Source: Plantago major (lineage: Eukaryota > Streptophyta > Magnoliopsida > Lamiales > Plantaginaceae). From it: a stretch of 64,000 nt of DNA. The position numbers and the translations under genes are program-made. Below the pieces are notes generated by a model. It saw only the letters and a program-made list of their open reading frames with translations, ran no database searches and had not been told where the DNA came from. Positions 24,801 through 35,223 of this stretch are shown piece after piece. Numbering within the stretch: position 1 is the first letter of the stretch; each line of letters begins with the position of its first letter. The stretch spans positions 47,542,580 to 47,606,579 of the forward strand of contig CM048840.1 in the NCBI GenBank assembly GCA_026545765.1, in the 5' to 3' direction.

Positions 24801-27216
24801 CCTCATCAATTTCCATTGGTTGTGGGGATTGAGCGGGCAACTCCCCAGCAACTTCTACTTCTTTTTGAACCTGTTTAAGTAGACAGTGTTAGTTTGAGAA
24901 AAATGATCAGAGATTTGTCTTTGAAGATTATAGGTATCTGAATGATATACCTTCTCTGCAGAAGGTTCAGATACTTGTTCCTCAGAGACCTTAGAAGTCT
25001 CTGGATTCTTTTCTGAAGAGATAGACTTTTCAGTCTCTTCATTTTTCTTCTCAGTTGGAGCCTATTAGAAACAGACACTTAATAGTATTAGTCAAGTGTA
25101 TAAAGCACATATCTGAGATGTTATATCTTAAGGAACTGTTTTCTACCTGTGAGATGAGACTCTTTCCTTAAGTGGTGAGGCTATGGACGCCTCCTTCTCA
25201 GATTCTGAGGCAAGCTTTGCAGCTTCCTCTTGTTCTTTTGTTTCTAATTCAGCCTGTAACAAAGAATTTTTATTAGTTAACAAGACAGATAACACAAAGA
25301 AATTCACAAGTACAAACCATTCAGCTACCTGAGCAATGTCAGGCTGAGTGGTCTCTGGAACTTGTGACCCTTCCATGAGTTGGTCTCGTTGTTCCAGTGT
25401 TGCTTCTTTGTTGGAAGTTTGAGGTACTTCAACCTTTTCCTGAGTGGCTAACTCAGTTGCCTCCCCTGGTTGATTATTCTGAGTAGGTGTCTCAGTTTGA
25501 TCCCTCTCTTGGAGTTGGGGAACCTGCTCATTTGCAGGATTTTCTTCAGCATATTGCATTGTTGGCATGTCGAAATGGAGTTCACTCACCATTTCATCAA
25601 CCACTTGTGGCTGTTGTGGTTGTGGTTGTTGTGGTTGTCTGGAAGCAGAAGTTTGAGCAGATGAGAGCTCTTCCAGATTTTTAAGTGTGTTGTTGACATC
25701 AGCGTCTACCAACACTAGGTCACCACTCATCAGGGCTTTTTGAAGTTGTTTATACGTGACTTTCCCTGATGGTGTGTTGGCACCAACAACCTTTGCTATA
25801 GGTGCTTACTCAGCAACCTTTAAGCTAGTTTCTTTCTCAACAACCTTGGACCTTTTGTTCTTCCCCTTTGCCTTGGTTACTTTTTCAGCAACCTTGGGGG
25901 ATGGGATCTTCTCCTCGTCCGATTAAATCGAAATCCGAACGAGTTATCAATCCTAACCCTTGCGCAGAAAGAGCTTGAAGTTTCTCAGCATTTATGAGTT
26001 CATCAGCAAGGCTTTCTGTAATAGTCTTCACATTTCTGAAAGCACTTTCTCTTGCTGAATCTACTTTTTCAGTAGTCGATACCTCTTTTGCAGCATTTAT
26101 GAGTTCATCTGCATTTATGAGTTCATCGGCAGCTACGGCAGGTATCTGGGAATCGACAACCTCAATGGGTGTGCCATCTGATTTGCCAGCAGACTTCTTT
26201 CGTGAAGTTCTGGGCTTCTTGGTCGCAACTTTTCCCTCAGATACCTCTTCAGTCTTTCGTTTCTTGGAACCTTTCTGAGATCCAGTAACCTTTTTCATCA
26301 TGTTTGTATACTCATATTTGTAGAGTAGGTTACTGTTGGCAATATCTGCCGTCTCTCTGAGCTCAATGCCAAGACATTCCAGTAAGTGGCAAATTTTCAG
26401 TCCATAGCTTACTTTGGCTTTTGGCTCAGCAAGGCCCTTAACGATTTTAGGCTCAAAGCCTTGTATCTTCTTCACAAATTTCATGAAGACGTACTTCCCC
26501 CAATTAAAAGGGTTTTTCAGCCTTTTGTCTTGTTGGCTCAACAAGAAAATCATCATCCAGCGTTCTTGGCTTATCTGGTCAGCACCTCCTTGTAGACCAT
26601 CAAAGCATCTGTGAAGGATACATGCCAACACATCCCAGTGGACCAAAAGATGTCTGGTCCTTATGTCAGCAAGCTTAAAGTCGATGGGTGTGTCTGGTTT
26701 ATCAAGATCACACGCATTACTGTATAGTTGCTTCACACCTTCAAGGAGATCTTCATCCTTGGTGTCAATTTCAAAATCCTTTCCAAGATTTTGAAGTTCA
26801 AATAGCTCACAGAAAGCTGTTTCGTCCAACAGGATTTCTTGTCCTTGGACTTTGGTCTTGATAGACACTATCTCAGTGCCTTCAGAGACCTTGGAAATAA
26901 TTGTGGAGTTGTTGTAAAACTCCAGAACATCCAGTGAAGAAACTCCACTGGGAAGAGCAGATAGAAAACCCTTGATTTTTGCCTTTTCAAGGATATCAAG
27001 TACCAACTTCCTGTCAGACTGGTTTTCTATTGCGGCTACCAGGTATTCCTCAATCATGGCACCACCCCAAATCATCCTGTGATTTGAAGTCCAATGATCA
27101 GGGTCGAATTCTCTGATCAACCGATTGTTTGTTATAACTAGCACTGGTGCTTGCTTTTCAGCAGTACCAGAAGTAGTAGCTTGGAATTTCTGTGTAGACG
27201 AACGCTTAGGAGCCAT
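21806..27216 (-). pseudogene. Third gene of the copia element, copy B: intron-containing ORF
   Basis: The ATG at 27216 (MAPKRSSTQKFQ) matches copy A. Exons by splice signals and homology are 27216-25329, 25253-25147, 25061-24951, 24870-24718, 24634-24519 and 24440-21806. Exon 1 is open through the N-terminal conserved region and a basic KKPRTSRKKSAGK stretch to about 25885, where a frame change occurs. The last exon has the LPKHIQCFKKWQRLRCSDLS block, an acidic EDDEEEEIDENN stretch, a Gln/Glu-rich coiled coil, a second coiled coil (LTDKENGLIKQNQELKAELQ), basic RRRQVRG and a conserved C-terminal block ending LSDIRIEHA. Stops near 24550, 23370 and 22845 break it. The charged, coiled-coil and putative nuclear-localisation character suggests an internal DNA- or protein-binding factor rather than a membrane glycoprotein, but the function is unknown. 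Confidence 0.75.
24441..25328 (-). other. Five small introns of the third gene, copy B
   Basis: Introns at 25328-25254, 25146-25062, 24950-24871, 24717-24635 and 24518-24441 have lengths 75, 85, 80, 83 and 78 bp, against 80, 79, 81, 83 and 78 in copy A. All have GT and AG ends. Exons of 111 and 153 bp are identical in length between copies, while the first and fourth small exons (107 and 116 bp) differ by 2 and 4 bp, consistent with later decay. Intron 1 is by chance open in frame. Confidence 0.75.
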
Positions 27217-27387
27217 CTCTTTATATAGTGAAGTTTTTGAAAAACGAGAAAGAGATTTGGGTGAGAGATTAGTAATTCTTTGCAGAAAAACTAACAAAGA
27301 TTTGCAGAGGTTGAAGAAGAGTTTTTGCTATTCTTGTGCAAGTCTGTATGTTGGATTAGGCGAAAGTAATTTCTTTTGCCAAAATAC

Positions 27388-27398
27388 CATATATATAG
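27388..27398 (-). promoter_or_regulatory. Candidate internal promoter of the third gene, copy B
   Basis: A TATATATGG-type run lies at the place of the TATATAAA of copy A, about 175 bp before the ATG, with the same CT-rich leader between. The TATA has drifted, so strength is doubtful. Confidence 0.4.
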
Positions 27399-28047
27399 CA
27401 ATGTAATCTCCACAAACATATACATACAAATTAATTTTTTGTGTAAGTATCATGAATTGCGGTGCGTGAGTAAAAGCTTGTTCGGCATTAAATGCATAGT
27501 GGGCCTGTCGAATTTTAACGATCCAAGATTTCTTGAGAGTTAATCTCTGCCAGAAGATCAATCGCCCAATTCATCAAGGGTCACCATTGCTTCTTCAGCA
27601 ATGATCACAATCAACAAATGTAATTGTGTCCATTTAATGAATTTTGGCTATTAGCTTTCTGAATCACGTTTCTGTATGACCAAGAACACTGTTTGCATCT
27701 AAATTTATCTCACACTTAGTATTTGTCCAAGTTTTACATAAAGATAGAAATAATACAAATTTCAAGAGAGTAGTTGACTGCAGACAGTTGTACTATTCTC
27801 TTTTGTGTTCCCCCTCACTAAGTGATCCTGATATCTGAGTACCCGTCTCAGAAATCTTTGAACAGCCGTTTTACCCTTTAGCCTTTAGTTTCTGGATATC
27901 CGTTCCAGAATTATTTTCTCTTGATACCCGTTCCAGATACCTCTTCTCTGGATACCCGTTCTAGATTCCTCTTCTCTGGATACCCGTTCCAGATACCTTT
28001 TCTCTCTCCTTTGATATCTTTTTCAGATATCTCTTCTCTGAACTTTT
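27399..28047 (-). other. Spacer between pol and third gene of copy B
   Basis: No gene. About 27840-28030 holds repeated ~25-bp units with GGATACCCGTTCCAGAT and related forms on plus, corresponding to 3955-4110 in copy A. A purine-rich GTGAGGGGGAACAC (minus) lies near 27805-27820 and might act as an extra polypurine site; this is speculative. Confidence 0.6.
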
Positions 28048-29706
28048 TCAGTTCTTTGGTAGCTCCATAAGTCCAAGACTGTGTCTTAAGGCTAAGAATC
28101 TACTTTCTTGTAGTGGCTTAGTGAAGATATCTGCAAGTTGGTCTTCAGTGCCAATCTTGAGTATCTCTATGTTGCCTTTTTCAACATGGTCTCTGATGAA
28201 GTGGTGTCTAACATCAATGTGCTTTGTTCTTGCATGAAACTTAGGATTATGAGTTATGGCAATGGCACTTGTGTTGTCACAGAAAATGGGAGTTTTCTCT
28301 TCATTGAGTCCATAGTGTTTGAGTTGTTGTTGTATCCACAATATCTGTGAAGCACAACACCCAGCAGCAATATATTCAGCCTCTGTGGTACATGTGGAAA
28401 TTGAATTTTGTTTCTTGCTGAACCATGATATTAATCTAGCACCAAGAAATTGACAAGTTCCTGAGGTGTTTTTTCTATCAAGCAATGATCCAGCATAGTC
28501 AGCATCCGAAAAGCCAACCAAACTCAATCCACTCTCTTTTGGATACCACAATCCAACTTCTACAGTACCTTTTACATACCTTAATATTTTCATAGCAATG
28601 TTGTAGTGTGTCTGCATTGGATTTGTCTGAAATCTAGCACACACTCCAACTACATATTGAATATCAGGTCTACTTGCAGTGAGGTATAGTAGAGACCCAA
28701 TCAATTTTCTATACTTGTGTTCTTCAACACTCTTGTCAGATTCAGTATAGGTCATTTTGGTTCCAATGCTCATTGGTATCTTAGCATTCTTTTCAGAAGG
28801 CTTTAGATTGAACTTATTGAGCATATCCTTTGCATACTTTGTTTGACTAATGAATATTCCATCATTGAGTTGCTTGACTTGTAGCCCTAGGAAGTAATTC
28901 AATTCTCCCATCATGCTCATCTCAAATTTACATTTCATGAGTTCAGCAAAATCTTCACAAAGTTGCTTGTCTTTAAATCCAAATATATTGTCATCAACAT
29001 ATACTTGAACTAAAAGCAGTTTCCCGTCATGGTTCAGTGTGAAGAGTGTTTTGTCAACATCTCCTTTCTTGAAGCCACTTTCTAGTAAGTATCTGGCCAA
29101 TGTATCATACCATGCTCTTGGAGCTTGTTTCAGCCCATATAGAGCTTTCTGAAGCTTATAGACCATCCTACTTTCTGAGGAAACTTCAAAACCTGGTGGT
29201 TGCTCAACATAGACTTCCTCAGCCAGTTCACCATTTAGAAATGCACTCTTGACATCCATCTGATAAACTGTAAAGTCATTATGAGCTGCAAAGGCTAGAA
29301 AGAATCTTATTGCATCCAATCTTGCAACTGGTGCATAAGATTCATCAAAATCTAGTCCTTCAGCCTGGGTGAATCCCTTGGCAACCAGCCTAGCTTTGTT
29401 TCTGGTTATTTCACCAGACTCATTCATTTTGTTCCTGAAAACCCACTTGGTTCCGATTACAAATATTCCGTCAACAAATGGAACCAGTTTCCAGACTTTG
29501 TTTCTCTCAAATTGATCTAACTCTTCTTGCATAGCAGAGATCCATTCTTGATCTTTTAATGCTTCTTCTATAGTCTTTGGTTCAATTTTTGAGATGAAAC
29601 ATCCATAGAGACAACTTGCATTTTCAGCGATTGCTCTTCTAGTTCTAACTCCTTGGTCTATGGGACCAATCACATCTTTTGAAGGATGATTTCTTATCCA
29701 TTTCAT
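28048..29706 (-). CDS. Copia reverse transcriptase and RNase H, copy B (uninterrupted)
   Basis: An open frame of 552 codons. It has the RT_2 domain with [57 protein letters not shown] and the catalytic YVDD (followed by NIFG). The RNase H part has [32 protein letters not shown] and [17 protein letters not shown]. It ends LMELPKN at 28048. In a working element it is part of the Gag-Pol polyprotein and copies RNA to DNA inside virus-like particles. Here it is cut off from the integrase by a deletion, so the annotated ATG is only the first in-frame Met of the remaining frame. Confidence 0.92.
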   Translation of the reverse strand: MKWIRNHPSKDVIGPIDQGVRTRRAIAENASCLYGCFISKIEPKTIEEALKDQEWISAMQEELDQFERNKVWKLVPFVDGIFVIGTKWVFRNKMNESGEITRNKARLVAKGFTQAEGLDFDESYAPVARLDAIRFFLAFAAHNDFTVYQMDVKSAFLNGELAEEVYVEQPPGFEVSSESRMVYKLQKALYGLKQAPRAWYDTLARYLLESGFKKGDVDKTLFTLNHDGKLLLVQVYVDDNIFGFKDKQLCEDFAELMKCKFEMSMMGELNYFLGLQVKQLNDGIFISQTKYAKDMLNKFNLKPSEKNAKIPMSIGTKMTYTESDKSVEEHKYRKLIGSLLYLTASRPDIQYVVGVCARFQTNPMQTHYNIAMKILRYVKGTVEVGLWYPKESGLSLVGFSDADYAGSLLDRKNTSGTCQFLGARLISWFSKKQNSISTCTTEAEYIAAGCCASQILWIQQQLKHYGLNEEKTPIFCDNTSAIAITHNPKFHARTKHIDVRHHFIRDHVEKGNIEILKIGTEDQLADIFTKPLQESRFLALRHSLGLMELPKN

Positions 29707-30476
29707 AATGGGTTTTGAACTAGTAGTATCAATATCAATTTGATTTGAATGTGAATCAATATGATACTAGCGGGTCTACCAATGAAAAGCTCCTTCATCT
29801 GCCTTTGTTGAAATGTTCTCAAGTATTCTTTTCCATTGTTAAGAACGAAACATCTGCAACCAAACACCCTTAGATGTTTGATACTAGGGGGTCTACCAAT
29901 GAAAAGCTCGTACGGAGTTTTGTCATGGTGTTTGTTAATCAGACATCTATTTTGAGTGTAGCATGCTGTGTTTACAGCTTCAACCCAATAGATTTCACTT
30001 ATTTCAGTGTCAGCAAGCATTGTTCTTCCTGCTTCTTTCAGGGTCCTATTCTTTCTTTCAGCAACACCATTTTGTTGTGGTGTCCTTACAGAAGATAGTT
30101 GATGTTGTATACCTTTGCAAGTACAAAACTCTTTGATGTACTGGTTCACAAACTCAGTACCATGGTCTGTTCTGATTACAGATACCTTGACATTTTTCAT
30201 GACTTCGAGCTTATTCAGCAAGTTAGGTATCTCAACCCTTACATCAGATTTGTGTTTGAGAAAGACAACCCAAGTGAATCTTGAGTAATCATCAACAACA
30301 ACCAGACCATACTTCTTTCCTGCATAACTAGTTACTGAGGATTCAAACAGATCCATATGTAACATTTGCAGTGGCCTCTCACTGGAATGTCTAGTTTTAG
30401 ACTTGAAAGATGTTTTGGATTGTTTTCCCATTTGGCAAGCTGAGCATACACCTTCTTTTCTATATGCCATTTTGGG
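29707..30476 (-). pseudogene. Copia integrase, copy B, C-terminal part deleted
   Basis: It continues from the zinc-binding half (CSACQMGKQ) into the rve core with MDLFESSVTSYAGKK, VVVDDYSRFTWVVFLKHK, IRTDHGTEFVN and QQNGVAERKNRTL, so the D, D and E catalytic residues are present. After NGKEYLRTFQ the frame runs into a rearranged junction (about 29763-29800) in which ~425 bp present in copy A have been replaced by a copied filler. A stop near 30476 separates it from the protease. Confidence 0.9.
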
Positions 30477-30980
30477 TTAACCAACCACCAACTCTTTCTT
30501 GGCTAGTTTATTCAGAGTTTTGAAATTCAAGTGACTCATTCTTTTATGCCATAGCCAATTTTCTTCAGTGTGGCCAGATTGACTCACCATGAGACATTCT
30601 TCGGTTGTGGCGGATGCCCAATCAGCAACATAAAGATTTCCTTTACGCCTTGCAACCAAGACTGTCTGCTTTGACTCATTGTCAATCACTTTACATAGTT
30701 TTGACTTGATCTTGACAGTGTACCCTTTGTCTACTAGTTGACTCATGCTTAGGAGATTATATTTCAATCCCTTTACATGAAGTACTTCAGAGATTGTGAG
30801 GGCGCCGAACTTCAAATTGCCAAAACCTATGGTTGGATTTTCATCTCCTCCAGCAAACCTGATAATTGGTCCATCATTGCATTTTTTGTAGTTAATCAGA
30901 TTTGCTTTGTCTCCTGTCATGTGCTTCCCACATCCACTATCAAAATGCCACTTTGAGTTAGTCTTTAGAGTGTTCTGCAC
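30477..30980 (-). pseudogene. Copia protease and GAG-pre-integrase domain, copy B
   Basis: The protease active site is seen as WHFDSGCGKHMTGD, followed by the usual FAGGDENPTIGFGNL region and LLSMSQLVDKGY. The pre-integrase zinc domain starts at WLWHKRMSHLNFKTL and pairs with CSACQMGK past the stop near 30478. Role: polyprotein cleavage and cDNA insertion. The single stop marks it as broken. Confidence 0.88.
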
Positions 30981-31334
30981 AAAACAGGAAACAGAGATTA
31001 GGTTCTCATACCAACAATGGAACCTTTTGGATTAAAGAATCTTCCAGTAGGAATCCATTTTTGAATGAATTTCCTAGGAACATTCTTTTGTCTAACAGGA
31101 ACATAAGGAGGAATCTTAGTTAGATGATTAGTATCATTGTTGTTAAGAACTATTTTCTTCCTTGGTGTGTTCCTAGGTGCTCCATTTGGTGCTTTCAGAT
31201 ACCTGTCAGATTTCGGAGTGCCTTTTCAAGAACTTAGCTTTCTAGCCGATTTCTTCCGCCTCAGCATTCAGATTTTCAGTGGCTTGATTTATCTTCCACT
31301 TCTGATAATTGATGTGAGCAATTCTAGCCTTTAA

Positions 31335-33476
31335 CCATCGTTCTTGCTCTTGTTTGTATTCGCGAGCAAGTTGTTTCCCAATGGGTTTATAGCCAATACC
31401 ATTCCGAGCACCTGATGCTATCTAAGATCTCTTCTCAGCAGCTTTGCTAGTCTCTGGATGATCAATTTTCTTTCCAGAAAACGTGACATAAGAAAATTTG
31501 CCAGCTCCTGCAATTTTTCTTTTTGAGAGACATAGCACTGTGGGTGATTGCACTTCTCAGTGTTATGTTTCTTTTCAGAGACATTTCCCACAGTTTCCTT
31601 TTGGACTTGTTTTTCCCACAAAGGCTTGGTTGCAACTGCCTTTCCTTTGTCAACAATCTTAGCTTTCTGACCGATACTGTAGATTGTTTGGGAATCACCT
31701 TGCTGAGCACTGATGAATGTTAGTCCTTCATTACTCTTATTCAGAGTGGTGGAACTATCTGTGTGTGTCCAAATTGAGTCCTCTCTTTCAAGGATCTCTT
31801 AAATAAGATTGTACTTGAAGAGTGTCACTAGCTTTGGCATAAGATTGAAAGGATAGTTCTTTCTTTTTGAGTTCCTTATTCTCAGAAAGAAGACCTTCAC
31901 ATTTCTTTTGAAGATTTGCCATTGCTTCTTTATGTGACTTTTCGGTCTCAGATATATGAGCCTTGAGAAATGCATTTTCAGCATCCTTTATCTCAGATAT
32001 CTTGATTAATTTAGAATTTTCCTTTGCAAGAGAATTCTTTTCTTCTTCGAAATTTTCGGCTCTAGCTCGGAACATTAGAAATTCTCTTTTGTAAAGATCA
32101 ATTTCTTTTTTGAGATTTTCCAGTTCTGTGATTCCTTCGTCATCACTTTCATAAGTATAACAGGAAGTATGTGTTACCTCATCAGCCATTAGACAAGGTT
32201 CAATGTTGGAGATATCCGGAAGATTTCTTGACCATTCCACACACTTCTTTCTTCTTTTGACCAAAGTCAATTACTTCATGAGAAACACCGCATATTTCTG
32301 GGGAAGGCAGTGTGGAATCATCTGAATCCTCATCCTCAGAATCGGACTCAATATCTAGAGCATCCAGTTGGAGTTAAATCTTTTTCCTTTCTTCAGTGAG
32401 CATAGCTCTTTGACTTCTTTTGAAGATTCTTCTATCTTTCTTGTCACCTGTCTTAAGTTTGTTGAAGGCAGGACAATCCTTCTTGAAATGACCAGTTTAC
32501 GACAATAGAAACAGATATCATTTCCGATTTACCTTCCTCGATTTGATGCTTTCTGAGCCGGCTTGTTCAGCGAGCTTTGCATATTTTTGTACTGGTGATA
32601 GTTTGAGCCTAGATGCTTTTTCAGCTTCTCTTTGGCTTTTCTTCTCTCAATTTCTCGACTGACATATTTTACCATTTTCTTTACAGCAAGAGCATCCTCA
32701 GTCACATCCTTGCCTTTCTTCTTTTCAGAAGTTCCTTGAGCAACTAGAGCAACACTCTGCAACTTCTCAGTTGTTTGTTCCCTTTGAGTTGTCTCATAGT
32801 CAGCGATGTGAGGTGAGAGAAAAGTTCCACAGGAGTGATATCTGGCATTCCTTGGTTAAAATAGAAAAACTTTGTGTGTTCCCAGTTATGATTTAGACTT
32901 CTCACAATTGTTTTAATCTTTTCTGACTGGGTATATCTATTACTTTCACCAAGTGCAGCCATGTCACTCATAAGTGTTGTAAACCGGAAATCTAGTTCTT
33001 CAAGAGTCTCTGTGGGACCTTGTTTGAAGTTTTGGAATTTTAGCTTCAAAACTTCGAACTTATTTTCCTTTAATTTCTTCAATCAGTTGCTAGGCCACTT
33101 TCGCCGTTTTTGCACCCCACAGTTTACACTGTATGTGCTCTGGAGTAGAACGTATGATGATATTACGAGCCTGTCCATCCAATCTATTTCTCTTGGCATC
33201 TTCCGATGTCCAGAGTTCTCTGGGCTTTGGTTCGTAACTAACTTGACTGGCAGGTCTCCCACTGGTTGATGCATCTGTCTGTGAAGACCCATCACTTTGT
33301 TCTCTGTCTCTACCATTAGAAACCTCTATGACTTGCTTGAGTTGTTGAATGACTATTGGGCCATTCTTTATTACTTCGATCATTTCTTCATTGATGGCTT
33401 CTAGGTGGAGCATCATGTTGTTCTTCCATTTCTCATAATTATCTGGCTTGAGAATTGGGGCGTCACTTAAAGACAT
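31335..33476 (-). pseudogene. Copia Gag with long coiled-coil tail, copy B
   Basis: The start at 33476 (MSLSDAPILKPDNYEKWKNN) is typical of copia Gag (DUF4219/UBN2 type). A stop near 33088 and a frame change split it; the capsid region continues with LKFQNFKQGPTETLEELDFR. A CCHC zinc knuckle (CFYC...GH...C) lies around 32470-32515 across another frame change. Downstream, 32270-31788 encodes a strongly charged coiled coil (LENLKKEIDLYKREF, KKCEGLLSENKELKKKE), then a second Cys/His cluster (KCNHPQCYVS) near 31555-31580. The extended coiled-coil Gag C-terminus is a known Sirevirus trait. Gag would form the particle shell and bind RNA in the cytoplasm. Confidence 0.85.
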
Positions 33477-33579
33477 CCTGTAGCATACACACTAAACAAA
33501 CGAATCAAGTGTTGGTGAAAAGCAGTTAGTGGGCACTTATTTGGGATCTAGGTTCAGTGCAGAAGGCTTGGAACCTCCC

Positions 33580-33591
33580 GCTCTGATACCA
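33580..33591 (-). promoter_or_regulatory. Primer-binding site, initiator-Met tRNA type
   Basis: TGGTATCAGAGC on minus starts 2 bp after the 5' LTR end. This is the standard match to the 3' end of plant tRNA-iMet, used to prime minus-strand DNA. Confidence 0.93.
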
Positions 33592-33593
33592 CT

Positions 33594-35223
33594 TGTTGGT
33601 CCAGATAACGGCAAAGTAAAAGACTAGACGGGGGGGGGGGGGGGAGTGAATAGTCTTTTAAAAATTTTGTCGATAAGACAGCTTTCGAGATCGACGTGAA
33701 GATATCTGATACTTAATTTCAGAGAGCGGAAGACTTCTGAGATAAGTGCACGTGTTCAGCAAGATAAGTGTAAGTACTTTGCAATATAAGTAAAACAAGT
33801 AATAAACTACAGAAAGTAAATAACACAAGTCTTTTCATAGTGGTATCTGAAGGTGGTGTAATACTTCAACTAATCCACTTCGGTCTTTCTCAGACCTAGA
33901 ATCCACTAAGATAAATGAGGTAACCTTACAGATATCTTTACTTGATTCCTAAATGCACTAGGTTCCCAACCATGTGTTCCCCCTGAGTTATTCCCCGGCT
34001 TTCACAGCCAAGTACTTCCTGTACTCAGAAACCTTTTTGAGCTATTCCTTAGCTTCCCAAGCTAAGTACTTCCATGTTCAAAGAACTTGGAGTTATTCCT
34101 TAGTTTCCCAAACTAAGTACTTCCTATACTCCACTAATATGGTGTTGGTTTTAGGTTTGTTTGTCGTGAGCTTCTTTAATAACTTGTTCGATTATTCGAT
34201 AGCTCTGTGAATCAAGTATACTTAATACACTTTTCAATGTATGGTATCTTGTTCTCTACTGACCCAAGTCTATGGTAAGTGTTCAAGAGAATGAAACTTA
34301 GATATGAAATCTTAGTTCAACTCTTTCACAGATAACAATGCTCGTTAAGGATCAAGATACTTAGAACTTTTGTGCTACTTAGAATCAAGAGCTTTGGTCG
34401 CAACAGAAAGCTTGAAAGTAAGTAGTTTGCTTGAGAGCGCTTGTGTGAGTATTCAATGTAAGTTTAGTGTGTTCTCAAGCAGTCTAAGTGTTGATATTTA
34501 TAGATGAATTTGAGTGTCGTTTGAATAGTATCTGTTAGGCTTAAATCAAATTCAAACTATTGATATCTGAATATAGTACTGATGTGAGTTTGTCTTCTTC
34601 TTCGAAGTTACCGCTTTTGTTCGTACATTCATCTGCGCATTTAATGCACTGTACTATATTTTGTCCTGTAGTGCCAACGGAACTATGCATGGTATCAGAG
34701 CTCTTTATACAATCAGAGTTTTCTGAAACTTTGCATGTTCTTTTCCAGAGATCATCATAGCTCCAGATACCACTTGTTTAAACAACTTGTTATAATATAT
34801 TTCTTTTTCAGAAGCATATTTTATGTCCAAGGTATCTGAGTGTAGATATCTGTGGGCACTTTCCTTGTCTCAGAAACCTTTTATTCTCAGATATCTTTTG
34901 CAACATGTATGTTTCGAAACACTTGTTTCTTCAAGATATCTGGACATAGGTTTCTGGAAAACCCTTGTCTTCAGCAATCTTGTGCAGTCTTCAAATCTTC
35001 AAATCCGTTGAACTTTTCATGCTGGATGCCTTCTTCTTGGTCTTCTTCAGAAAATAAAAATTACATTTCGAGACCTAACATCCTATACAAGATTTGCTAG
35101 TATATCATATTTAGTGAGTTTCCTCTTTTACAGTGTTCAAGTGAACTAAGAGTACTAATCACTTTTCTGAGCTAAGATAAGTCATTAGGTTGCTGATCAA
35201 AATCTAAACAGATATTCCTAACA
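33594..35223 (-). repeat. 5' LTR of copy B
   Basis: 1630 bp, ends TGTTAGGAATATC and CCAACA on minus. It contains the TATA box (34495-34502), the 58-bp repeat block (about 33970-34135) and a poly-G run on plus near 33630-33645. It is followed by the PBS, which orients the element. Confidence 0.93.

Larger units (their letters stand above)
19620..35223 (-). mobile_element. Sirevirus-type Ty1/copia retrotransposon, copy B (structurally near complete, 15.6 kb)
   Basis: Reading on the minus strand: 5' LTR (35223-33594), PBS, gag, protease, integrase, RT-RNase H, third gene with introns, polypurine tract, 3' LTR (21244-19620). LTR ends are TGTTAGG and CCAACA. The flanking 5-mers are GATTT (left) and ACACA (right), so there is no target-site duplication. 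The coding regions carry stops and frame changes, so it is non-autonomous now, but it keeps all cis elements for reverse transcription. The 15.6-kb size is large for copia because of the 5.4-kb third gene. Confidence 0.93.

Noticed and set aside
25469..26614. Several plus-strand frames of 60-95 residues opposite the third gene of copy B
   Set aside because: All are shadows of the minus-strand conserved coding sequence.
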